Assembly (NCBI RefSeq): GCF_000148585.2
Contig: NZ_CP028414.1
Location: 797,501-861,500 of the forward strand
Source of the DNA: Streptococcus mitis NCTC 12261
GTDB taxonomy: Bacteria > Bacillota > Bacilli > Lactobacillales > Streptococcaceae
Direction of reading: 5' to 3'
Length of the DNA stretch: 64,000 bases
Positions 1 to 8,767 of the stretch are shown piece by piece (position 1 is the stretch's first letter; the number at the start of each line of letters is the position of its first letter). The position numbers and the translations under genes were made by a program. The notes under the pieces are model-generated. The model saw nothing but the letters and a program-made list of their open reading frames with translations. It had not been told where the DNA came from and searched no databases.

Positions 1-276
1 GAGAAGGAATTGCTGAAGCACTATCCAGACTTGAAAGTGGATGTTTTAAAAGCTGGCCAACATGGCTCTAAAAAATCATCAAGTTCAGACTTTCTAGAAA
101 AACTCAAACCAGAGTTTACTCTTATCTCAGTTGGAAAGAACAATCGAGCGAAACTCCCCCATCAGGAAACTTTGACACGACTGGAAACTATCAATAGTAA
201 AGTTTACCGAACTGACCAGCATGGAGCTATACGCTTTAAAGGGTGGAATAGTTGGAAAGTCGAAACGGTTGGTTAA
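1..276 (+). CDS. comEC: ComEC, DNA-uptake channel protein (3' end only)
   Basis: This is the last 91 codons of an open frame that enters from the left edge. The peptide has the metallo-beta-lactamase-like C-terminus of ComEC/Rec2 (AGQHGSKKSSS, then FTLISVGKNN and HQETLTRLE, ending in YRTDQHGAIRF). ComEC forms the membrane channel that takes up single-stranded DNA during competence. The N-terminal and membrane parts lie outside the window, so completeness and the com-box promoter cannot be judged. The infC promoter begins 35 bases after the stop. Confidence 0.85.
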   Translation, partial: EKELLKHYPDLKVDVLKAGQHGSKKSSSSDFLEKLKPEFTLISVGKNNRAKLPHQETLTRLETINSKVYRTDQHGAIRFKGWNSWKVETVG

Positions 277-311
277 TGAGCAGAAACTTTTCAAAAAAAT
301 AACTTTTTATC

Positions 312-340
312 TTGACAAGAGCTAGAAAACTTGGTATCAT
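312..340 (+). promoter_or_regulatory. Promoter of the infC-rpmI-rplT operon
   Basis: TTGACA (312-317), a 17-base spacer and TATCAT (335-340), with an extended -10 TG at 332-333. It is followed by an untranslated leader of about 155 bases, which suits a regulated ribosomal-protein operon. Confidence 0.8.
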
Positions 341-440
341 GTAAAAGTTGAGAAAAGCAGAAGTGAGAGCTTCTCGCCTTGTGACATGAAGTTGCCTGGC
401 CCTACGGATGAAAAGTTTCTAAGAAACGCTATCATAACGT

Positions 441-478
441 GCGGGCTTGTATATTTACGAGTCCGCTATTGTTTTTCT
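441..478 (+). terminator. Attenuator-like intrinsic terminator in the infC leader
   Basis: An 11-bp stem with two G-U pairs (441-451 with 456-466) and a 4-base loop is followed by the U-rich stretch TATTGTTTTTCT. It lies between the promoter and the infC start, so transcription can stop before the operon. Firmicute infC operons are known to use L20-dependent leader attenuation. That L20 acts here is inference. The upstream leader (about 347-440) has other small hairpins that could form the alternative fold. Confidence 0.7.
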
Positions 479-504
479 CTAATAAAACAAAAGAGGTGAA
501 AACC

Positions 505-1026
505 ATAGCAAAGCAAGACTTATTCATCAATGATGAGATTCGTGTACGTGAAGTTCGCTTGATTGGTCTTGAAGGAGAACAGCTAGGCATCAAGCCACTC
601 AGTGAAGCGCAAGCTTTGGCTGATAACGCTAATGTTGACCTAGTATTGATTCAACCCCAAGCCAAACCGCCTGTTGCAAAAATTATGGACTACGGTAAGT
701 TCAAGTTTGAGTACCAGAAGAAGCAAAAAGAACAACGTAAAAAACAAAGTGTTGTTACTGTGAAAGAAGTTCGTCTAAGTCCAACTATTGACAAGGGTGA
801 CTTTGATACAAAACTTCGCAATGCACGCAAATTCCTTGAAAAAGGAAATAAAGTTAAGGTATCTATTCGCTTTAAGGGTCGTATGATTACCCATAAAGAG
901 ATTGGTGCAAAAGTTTTAGCCGAGTTTGCTGAAGCAACTCAAGATATTGCCATCATCGAACAACGTGCTAAAATGGATGGACGTCAAATGTTCATGCAAT
1001 TGGCGCCAGCGACTGACAAAAAATAA
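505..1026 (+). CDS. infC: Translation initiation factor IF-3 (AUA start)
   Basis: IF-3 binds the 30S subunit and proofreads start-codon choice. The body is canonical: an N-domain from [15 protein letters not shown], the hallmark KIMDYGKF, a Lys-rich linker, and the C-domain KEVRLSPTI...RFKGRMITH. The frame is open back to 439, but upstream ATG is absent and GTG 439 and TTG 469 fall in or beside the attenuator hairpin without a ribosome site. The best start is ATA at 505, six bases after AAGAGGTG (491-498). This gives [13 protein letters not shown], which lines up with Bacillus IF-3 (M-SKD-INE-IR). Infrequent start codons on infC are a known IF-3 autocontrol device. The product is 173 aa. rpmI and rplT follow in the same operon. 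Confidence 0.9.
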
Positions 1027-1058
1027 TTGTCAGAAAGTTAAATAAAGGAGAAAAAATC

Positions 1059-1259
1059 ATGCCAAAACAAAAAACACACCGCGCATCAGCTAAACGTTTC
1101 AAACGTACAGGTTCTGGTGGACTTAAACGTTTCCGTGCTTACACTTCTCACCGTTTCCACGGAAAAACTAAGAAACAACGTCGTCATCTTCGTAAAGCAT
1201 CTATGGTGCATTCAGGAGATTACAAACGTATCAAAGCAATGCTTACTCGCTTGAAATAA
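1059..1259 (+). CDS. rpmI: Ribosomal protein L35
   Basis: A 66-aa, highly basic protein of the 50S subunit. It starts [20 protein letters not shown], the usual L35 N-terminus, and ends with [16 protein letters not shown]. An AAAGGAG site precedes the ATG. It is the second gene of the infC-rpmI-rplT operon, 32 bases after infC. Confidence 0.97.
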   Translation: MPKQKTHRASAKRFKRTGSGGLKRFRAYTSHRFHGKTKKQRRHLRKASMVHSGDYKRIKAMLTRLK

Positions 1260-1310
1260 TAGCTTGACTGTAAGTAAACAATTCTAGGAAATATTTGGAG
1301 GAAATAAAAC

Positions 1311-1670
1311 ATGGCACGTGTTAAAGGTGGCGTTGTATCACGCAAACGTCGTAAACGTATTCTTAAATTAGCAAAAGGTTACTATGGAGCTAAACACATC
1401 TTGTTCCGTACTGCAAAAGAACAAGTAATGAACTCTTACTACTATGCATACCGTGACCGTCGTCAGAAAAAACGTGACTTCCGCAAATTGTGGATCACTC
1501 GTATCAATGCGGCAGCTCGTATGAACGGACTTTCATACTCACAATTGATGCATGGTTTGAAATTGGCTGAGATCGAAGTTAACCGTAAAATGCTTGCTGA
1601 CTTGGCTGTTAACGATGCAGCAGCTTTCACAGCTCTTGCAGATGCAGCTAAAGCAAAACTTGGTAAATAA
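1311..1670 (+). CDS. rplT: Ribosomal protein L20
   Basis: A 119-aa basic protein ([20 protein letters not shown], then [18 protein letters not shown] and [15 protein letters not shown]) that is essential early in 50S assembly. L20 is also the known repressor of its own operon in several bacteria, which fits the attenuator upstream of infC. GGAGG lies 9-10 bases before the ATG. A terminator follows the stop. Confidence 0.97.
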   Translation: MARVKGGVVSRKRRKRILKLAKGYYGAKHILFRTAKEQVMNSYYYAYRDRRQKKRDFRKLWITRINAAARMNGLSYSQLMHGLKLAEIEVNRKMLADLAVNDAAAFTALADAAKAKLGK

Positions 1671-1679
1671 TAATTGATT

Positions 1680-1735
1680 GTTTCATTTTGCCTTATGCGG
1701 TGTATGCCGTAAAAGGCAGGATGAAACTTTTTTAT
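1680..1735 (+). terminator. Terminator after rplT
   Basis: A long imperfect stem pairs GTTTCAT...TGCCTT with AAGGCA...ATGAAAC around an inner GCGG/CCGT hairpin, and is followed by a run of T (CTTTTTTATTTT). It separates the ribosomal operon from the Hsp70-like gene. Confidence 0.8.
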
Positions 1736-1845
1736 TTTCCATAAATGATTTTCTATTTTAGAGAGTAAATCACAGATTTTTTCAAAGAAAATAGGATATT
1801 TCTTGTATAATAGGAATATCTAAAAAGATTTGGAGTTAGAAGAAG

Positions 1846-3510
1846 ATGATAGTAGGTATTGATTTAGGAACGACTAATTCTTTAGTAGGAGTATACCAAG
1901 ATGGCCAGGTCAAGCTGCTTCCCAATGCTTTTGGTGAATATTTGACTCCTTCTGTTGTGGCTTTAGATGACAATGATGAAATCATAGTTGGAAAAATTGC
2001 CAAGGAACGCTTGGTGACACATCCTGACAGAACTCTTTCTCAGTTCAAACGATTTATGGGGACCAAACATGAATTGGTCCTAGGAAATAGAACCTATAAA
2101 GCGGAGGAACTAAGTTCTTTTGTCATTCGAAAATTAGTGGATGATGCAGAGAGTTTCCTTGGTGAGAAAGTTGAGGAAGTCATTGTCAGTGTACCAGCTT
2201 ATTTTAACGATGCACAACGCTATGCTACAAAATTGGCAGGGCAATTTGCAGGGGTTAAAATAGAGCGTATCATCAATGAACCTTCCGCAGCTGCTCTCGC
2301 AAAAAAATCTATGAGCAATCAAGAAGACCAATCTTTTGTGGTTGTCGATTTTGGTGGGGGTACGCTAGATATCTCGGTTGTTGAGTTGTTTGATAACGTT
2401 GTAGAGATTGTGTCTATCGCAGGTGATAATCGATTGGGAGGAGAGGATTTTACTGCAGCAATTGCTGAGGAATTTTTAACCTCAAATCACTTGTCTAGGA
2501 AATCTATTTCACGAGAGTTTTACAGCAAGATATTGGTTCAAGCGGAGAAGGCAAAGTTGAATCTGAATATCAATGAAGAAGTGCAGATGCTAGTAATGGA
2601 TCAGGAAAAGGAGTACTCTTTAGACCTAACTTATCAGAGATTTTATGAGCTTTGTCAGCCTTTGCTTGCCCGACTTAAGTCTGTATTAGATAGAGCCTTG
2701 AGGGATGCCCGATATAGTTATGTGTCCTCTGAAAATTTTGTCCTTGTCGGCGGTACCTCAAAACTTCGTTTAGTTCAAGACTTTCTATCTTACTGTATTG
2801 ACCAAGCGGTTCAATTAACTGATGATCCTGATAAAATGATTGCAAAAGGTTGTGCTCTTCTAGCGGGAATAAAGGGGCGTCAGGGAGAAGTTCGAGACTT
2901 ATTGTTATCAGATATTTGTCCTTTTACGCTTGGAACTTCAGTAGTGGGTGATCGTTTTTCTCCGATTATCGAACGTAATTCTCCTTTACCTACTTCAAAA
3001 AAGGAACATTATTACACTGCAGAACTGGGACAAAGTCAAGTGAGAGTAGAAGTCTATCAAGGAGAAATGATGAAGGCTTCACAAAACTTATTTCTAGGAG
3101 AATTGGAAGTTCCTGTGCCTGTAAACCATGAAGTTAACGAAGGTCTCACTATACGATTCACCTACGACTTAAATGGGATTTTAGATGTGGAAGTAACCAT
3201 CGACTCAACACAGGAAGTCTTTAACCATGTTATTCTTCAAGAGAGTATCACTCTGACTGAAGAGGAAATCAAAGAAAAACAAGCCGAGCTGACTCGCTAT
3301 AAGATTAATGCCCAGGAAACTGAGGTTTACCGTTTCTTGATTGAAAAAGCCAATCGTGTGTATAGCATGCTATTAGGGAGAAGAAGAGATGAGTTGATGG
3401 CAGAAACTAGACGCTTTGAAGAAGAAGTCAAACAAGCATCTATGTATCATTTACCAAAACTTTATCAATCATTTTCTAACTATCTAGAATTTCTAGAACG
3501 AGGTCTATGA
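1846..3510 (+). CDS. Hsp70-family chaperone, HscC-like (not the main DnaK)
   Basis: 554 aa, shorter than DnaK (about 610) and close to E. coli HscC (556). The ATPase domain is intact: phosphate-1 loop GIDLGTTNS at the N-terminus, RIINEPSAAAL, phosphate-2 VVDFGGGTLD, GGEDF, and adenosine motif VLVGGTSKL. From about residue 370 there is a short substrate-binding beta domain (CPFTLGTSVVGDRFSPIIERN) and a small helical lid. It lacks the long Gly/Asp-rich DnaK tail. A TATAAT at 1806-1811 is a likely -10. The stop overlaps the ribosome-site region of the next gene, a J-domain membrane protein, so the two form a translationally coupled pair. The HscC assignment is by length and partner type; I cannot run a tree. 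Confidence 0.8.
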   Translation: MIVGIDLGTTNSLVGVYQDGQVKLLPNAFGEYLTPSVVALDDNDEIIVGKIAKERLVTHPDRTLSQFKRFMGTKHELVLGNRTYKAEELSSFVIRKLVDDAESFLGEKVEEVIVSVPAYFNDAQRYATKLAGQFAGVKIERIINEPSAAALAKKSMSNQEDQSFVVVDFGGGTLDISVVELFDNVVEIVSIAGDNRLGGEDFTAAIAEEFLTSNHLSRKSISREFYSKILVQAEKAKLNLNINEEVQMLVMDQEKEYSLDLTYQRFYELCQPLLARLKSVLDRALRDARYSYVSSENFVLVGGTSKLRLVQDFLSYCIDQAVQLTDDPDKMIAKGCALLAGIKGRQGEVRDLLLSDICPFTLGTSVVGDRFSPIIERNSPLPTSKKEHYYTAELGQSQVRVEVYQGEMMKASQNLFLGELEVPVPVNHEVNEGLTIRFTYDLNGILDVEVTIDSTQEVFNHVILQESITLTEEEIKEKQAELTRYKINAQETEVYRFLIEKANRVYSMLLGRRRDELMAETRRFEEEVKQASMYHLPKLYQSFSNYLEFLERGL

Positions 3511-3521
3511 GAGGGGATTGT

Positions 3522-6194
3522 ATGAGCAAGTGGGAAATCTTAGGAATTGAGCCAACTCATGACGTTAAGCTTATTAGAAGACGTTATGCAGAGCTGGTTC
3601 GACTCTATCACCCAGAGGACCAACCAGAAATCTACCAACAAATTGTGGAAGCCTACCAGTCTGCTTTGAGAGAAGCACGGTCTAAAAAGACCAGGCAAGA
3701 AAGTGGTAGAAGTGAAGCTAGCTCCACTCAGCAGATCAATGAGCAAGAAAACAGAACGACAAACTCTGCTACCAATTCACTTGATTTTGAATTATTTAAG
3801 TCTGAGGAGAAAACTGAGCAAGTAGATACTGCACAACCTTCTCTTGACTTCGGTGATGTTCATGAGACTGCTGCTTCAAATGAAAGTTACAATGAACCAG
3901 TCGCTCCTCGACTAAATTTTGAAACGGTCAATGAAGATACAAGTTCTCAAGAGGTAGCTGCATCTAGAAATGTCTTAGATTTCAGTGATTATCTAGAGTT
4001 AGAGTATTTGATTCGAAATGCGATTGAAAGTATTGTAGGGAATCCTGACTATACCATAGAAGAACAAGAACATCTTTGGAAACAGTTTTTTAGTCAATAT
4101 GGATATGATATGAGCACTGTTCAGTCTGTTTTAGAAGAAATGGATGTTTATATTTTTAACAAACCTGAGCAATTCTCTATCATCATTCCCTTACTGGAAG
4201 ACTATGTACCAGACTTTAAGTGCTGGGGTTATTACTATAAACTGAAGCATTGGAAGGTTAAAAGGGCTACTGCCTACAAAAATGGAGAGTCCCTTGAAGA
4301 TGCAAAAAAAGAAATTTCGAATTTGTATGCTTCTTATCGTTTATGTCAAGCAATCCTCGAAGATTCCCAAAAAGTCAATCAAATTGGGGTTTGGATAAAA
4401 TTTTTTAAACAATCTTTTTCTCCTAGTACGGTTCTTTTTCTGTTGAATAACAGTAAACAAATGATTACTTGCATTCCAGTATTGGCTTATATTCTTGATA
4501 TGATAGGTCAAGTAAAGACTAATGAGGACCAAAAAGCCTATGATGAACTTCTAGCTTACTTTGAGGAATTACAAGCAGATTCAGAAGAACCATTCGATAT
4601 CCATTCTTATAATTTGCTAAATCTTTCAGAGGTTGAGGAAGCCCTATATCTCTTAGTCTATACGCCATATCAAGACGAGGCTAGACTTGTAGAATCTTGG
4701 AAACACCTTCTAGAAAAGACTCAGGATAAATCTCTCTTACTTCAATTATTAGAGGAAATTGATGTTTATCCATTTACAAATAAGAAGGTTTTGAATCTTG
4801 TTTTTCGATTTGTAGAAAATAACATCAAGGATGGAGAAAATCCTTATCTAAAGAAATTCAATTTTTGGAATGATATTTATTACTATCCTTGGGCTATCAA
4901 GAAATATGAGTTAAATAAAAAAGAGAAATTTGATTACTGGTATTATGAGGGATATCTATTTGTCGATAAATTGTTAAAAGATGATAAACTTGTCAATGAT
5001 TGGACGATTTGGAAACAAGTTTTTAAAGAGAAACCTCGCATTTATCCTATCTTTTTTGAACAAGTTTATAAGGAGTATCACCGTTTTACAGATGGAGAAC
5101 TATTGAAGTTTATATTGGGTCAATTTCATACTTCTAGCATGGCTCCGCTCTTGATGACAGAGGAGACAGACCTGAAACTCGAAGAGATGACTCACCACGC
5201 ATATCAACTCAATCATCCGAATCCTAAAGTATCTTATCTTGCTTGGATTAAAAGAGATGTTCTTAAAAATAGGCTCTTAACTTTTACCTTTGCGACTTTA
5301 ACCATTATCAGTTTTCTTCTAAGCGTCTATGACGAACCTGGTTTAAATAGATGGCTATACATAGGAATGGTTTCTCTCTATAATTATTACATGCATAGGA
5401 GACTTGACCAACCAATCAAAGAAGGACTCAATGCCCGAGGGCAAAAAATAAAATTTTATTATAATAGAAATCTTTGGGTTTTAGCAGTAATACTGCTTTC
5501 CTTTGTTCCAGTTATTCCACTTGGACTCATCTCTTGTCTATTATTTATAAGCATTTTTTCTATTATTGATGGTTTCCATGTTCGTTATGGGTTGAGAGTG
5601 ACCTATTCTTTGAACAAGTTAATTCCTCTCGGACTGTTTTTATCTGCTGGTTTTCTAGTTGCTCTGGCAAACCGAAGTGAAAAGATTTCATATATTGTAA
5701 TTTGTTACATCTTTATTTCTATGATAGTTGTTGGTATTCTATACTTTACAAGATTTTGGATAGGATTTCCACCCTCACTGAAGGAAATTATTTTTCCGAT
5801 TATAATGGGTGTTATATTCTTTCAATTATTACCTCTAATTCACAGTCGCTTAAGTCTATTTAATCCAGTTATTCTAAGAAATGAAACTTTGAGCTTAACT
5901 TTTTTACTTTTATTAAATGGAATCGTATTGGCTTATTTTACAAAAGAGCAGCGTTTAGCAATTGGTGTTAAGAAGACCTTTATGATTTATGGATTGCAGA
6001 TTTTTATTTTCCTAAGACGGTTATTTAGAATTCTATTCATCCCTATACCAGATTTTAGCAAAATCTTTTTTGAAAAAGACCTGTTAATATTGAACAATGA
6101 GTTTACTTTCTACTTCCTTGAGGGGCTTTTTATCCTTATCATGCTTTTTCTTATTCGCAATATACGCAAAGAAAATCGTAAAAGTGCTGCTTAG
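3522..6194 (+). CDS. J-domain membrane protein, partner of the HscC-like Hsp70
   Basis: 890 aa. The ATG at 3522 is preferred over 3507 because GAGGGG (3511-3516) sits five bases upstream of it. Residues 1 to about 55 form a J-like domain (W-ILGIEP, then IRRRYAELVRLYHPEDQPE and IVEAYQSAL). The canonical HPD tripeptide reads HPE here. A Ser/Thr/Glu-rich linker follows (about 55-160). Then comes a long hydrophilic Trp/Tyr-rich helical region to about 580, and about nine hydrophobic segments from 585 to 885. It probably delivers an Hsp70 to the membrane. In E. coli, HscC likewise pairs with membrane J-proteins (DjlB/DjlC). The substrate is unknown. Base composition is AT-rich compared with neighbouring housekeeping genes. 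Confidence 0.7.
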   Translation: MSKWEILGIEPTHDVKLIRRRYAELVRLYHPEDQPEIYQQIVEAYQSALREARSKKTRQESGRSEASSTQQINEQENRTTNSATNSLDFELFKSEEKTEQVDTAQPSLDFGDVHETAASNESYNEPVAPRLNFETVNEDTSSQEVAASRNVLDFSDYLELEYLIRNAIESIVGNPDYTIEEQEHLWKQFFSQYGYDMSTVQSVLEEMDVYIFNKPEQFSIIIPLLEDYVPDFKCWGYYYKLKHWKVKRATAYKNGESLEDAKKEISNLYASYRLCQAILEDSQKVNQIGVWIKFFKQSFSPSTVLFLLNNSKQMITCIPVLAYILDMIGQVKTNEDQKAYDELLAYFEELQADSEEPFDIHSYNLLNLSEVEEALYLLVYTPYQDEARLVESWKHLLEKTQDKSLLLQLLEEIDVYPFTNKKVLNLVFRFVENNIKDGENPYLKKFNFWNDIYYYPWAIKKYELNKKEKFDYWYYEGYLFVDKLLKDDKLVNDWTIWKQVFKEKPRIYPIFFEQVYKEYHRFTDGELLKFILGQFHTSSMAPLLMTEETDLKLEEMTHHAYQLNHPNPKVSYLAWIKRDVLKNRLLTFTFATLTIISFLLSVYDEPGLNRWLYIGMVSLYNYYMHRRLDQPIKEGLNARGQKIKFYYNRNLWVLAVILLSFVPVIPLGLISCLLFISIFSIIDGFHVRYGLRVTYSLNKLIPLGLFLSAGFLVALANRSEKISYIVICYIFISMIVVGILYFTRFWIGFPPSLKEIIFPIIMGVIFFQLLPLIHSRLSLFNPVILRNETLSLTFLLLLNGIVLAYFTKEQRLAIGVKKTFMIYGLQIFIFLRRLFRILFIPIPDFSKIFFEKDLLILNNEFTFYFLEGLFILIMLFLIRNIRKENRKSAA

Positions 6195-6291
6195 AATAAA
6201 ATAGTAGAGAAGAGGACTCTAGTTCAAGTTTCTAGTAAATTTTCCTGAATAAAGGTATAATAGAACTATTAAAATGAAAGAGGTAATGAAT

Positions 6292-6672
6292 ATGGCTTCA
6301 AAAATGCTACACACTTGCTTGCGAGTAGAAAATCTCGAAAAATCAATTGCATTTTATCAAGATGCTTTTGGATTTAAAGAATTGCGTCGCAGAGATTTTC
6401 CAGACCATGCCTTCACGATTGTCTATCTAGGTCTTGAGGGTGATGACTATGAGTTGGAGTTGACTTATAACTACGATCATGGTCCTTATGTGGTTGGAGA
6501 TGGATTTGCCCATATCGCCCTCAGTACACCCGATCTTGAAGCTCTTCATCAAGAGCACAGTGCAAAAGGCTATGAAGTGACTGAGCCAAATGGTCTACCA
6601 GGAACTGCACCTAACTATTACTTTGTCAAAGACCCTGATGGCTACAAGGTCGAAGTCATTCGTGAAAAATAA
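6292..6672 (+). CDS. gloA: Lactoylglutathione lyase (glyoxalase I)
   Basis: A 126-aa VOC-fold protein. It converts the methylglyoxal-thiol hemithioacetal to the lactoyl-thiol ester, a detoxification step for glycolytic methylglyoxal. The four metal-ligand positions of E. coli GloA are visible: His7, Glu56 (in ELELTYN), His74 (in GFAHIAL) and Glu121 (in KVEVI). The family signature DPDGYK is present. The frame opens at 6274, but GAAAGAGG is best spaced for the ATG at 6292. A TATAAT at 6256-6261 lies upstream. It is transcribed alone, with a terminator directly after it. Confidence 0.93.
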   Translation: MASKMLHTCLRVENLEKSIAFYQDAFGFKELRRRDFPDHAFTIVYLGLEGDDYELELTYNYDHGPYVVGDGFAHIALSTPDLEALHQEHSAKGYEVTEPNGLPGTAPNYYFVKDPDGYKVEVIREK

Positions 6673-6679
6673 TTTCTTG

Positions 6680-6718
6680 AAGTCAAGTAGAATGTTCGTT
6701 TTTTACTTGACTTTTTTT
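6680..6718 (+). terminator. gloA terminator
   Basis: The stem AAGTCAAGTA / TACTTGACTT (6680-6689 with 6704-6713) is followed by eight T. The 3' arm contains the -35 box of the next promoter. Confidence 0.85.
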
Positions 6719-6735
6719 AGCTGAAAGAGTATAAT
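6707..6735 (+). promoter_or_regulatory. Promoter of pyrK-pyrDB
   Basis: TTGACT (6707-6712), a 17-base spacer, and TATAAT (6730-6735). The -35 hexamer is inside the descending arm of the gloA terminator. Confidence 0.85.
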
Positions 6736-6741
6736 AGTAAA

Positions 6742-6902
6742 AATTTAACCTTTAAGGGGAGTCCAGAGAGACTCACAAGGTGTCAGATAAAAGAATAGTA
6801 CAATTTTCTAGAGGAGACTTTTTAAGTGTGCTCTCTTGTGTTGTACGATTTTAACTGAGGCCTTGCACTAGCAAGGTCTTTTCTTTATCTGGTCCCCTTA
6901 AA
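6742..6902 (+). promoter_or_regulatory. PyrR-responsive attenuator leader
   Basis: The PyrR-binding element AGTCCAGAGAGACT (6760-6773; AGTC/GACT stem with loop CAGAGA) precedes an intrinsic terminator, stem AGGCCTTGC / GCAAGGTCT (6858-6866 with 6871-6879) then TTTTCTTT. UMP-bound PyrR is known to stabilise an anti-antiterminator at this motif, so pyr genes are switched off when UMP is plentiful. TTTAAGGGGA (6751-6760) can also pair with TCCCCTTAAA (6893-6902), closing the whole leader. CAGATAAAAGAA can pair with TTCTTTATCTG as a candidate antiterminator. Confidence 0.88.
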
Positions 6903-6920
6903 ATTTAAGGAGGAAAAGTC

Positions 6921-8670
<1,750 letters not shown>

Positions 8671-8675
8671 ACTGC

Positions 8676-8698
8676 AATCAATCTGTTCTTGATTTTTT
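8676..8698 (+). terminator. Weak terminator after pyrDB
   Basis: AATCAA / TTGATT (8676-8681 with 8689-8694), a 7-base loop, and a T run. The stem is short and AT-only apart from one C-G pair in each arm, so efficiency may be low. Confidence 0.5.
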
Positions 8699-8767
8699 AT
8701 CAGTTTGTAATGTTGATTATAGAGAATTTTGATACAATAAAATGGAAAGAACAGAGGAAGAAAGTTT

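Noticed and set aside
439..504. Upstream extension of infC to GTG 439 or TTG 469
   Set aside because: It would be translated from within the attenuator hairpin, has no ribosome site, and adds residues absent from IF-3 of other Firmicutes.
2134..2331. Minus-strand 65-codon frame in the Hsp70 gene
   Set aside because: It overlaps the conserved ATPase motifs on the other strand and has no signals of its own.
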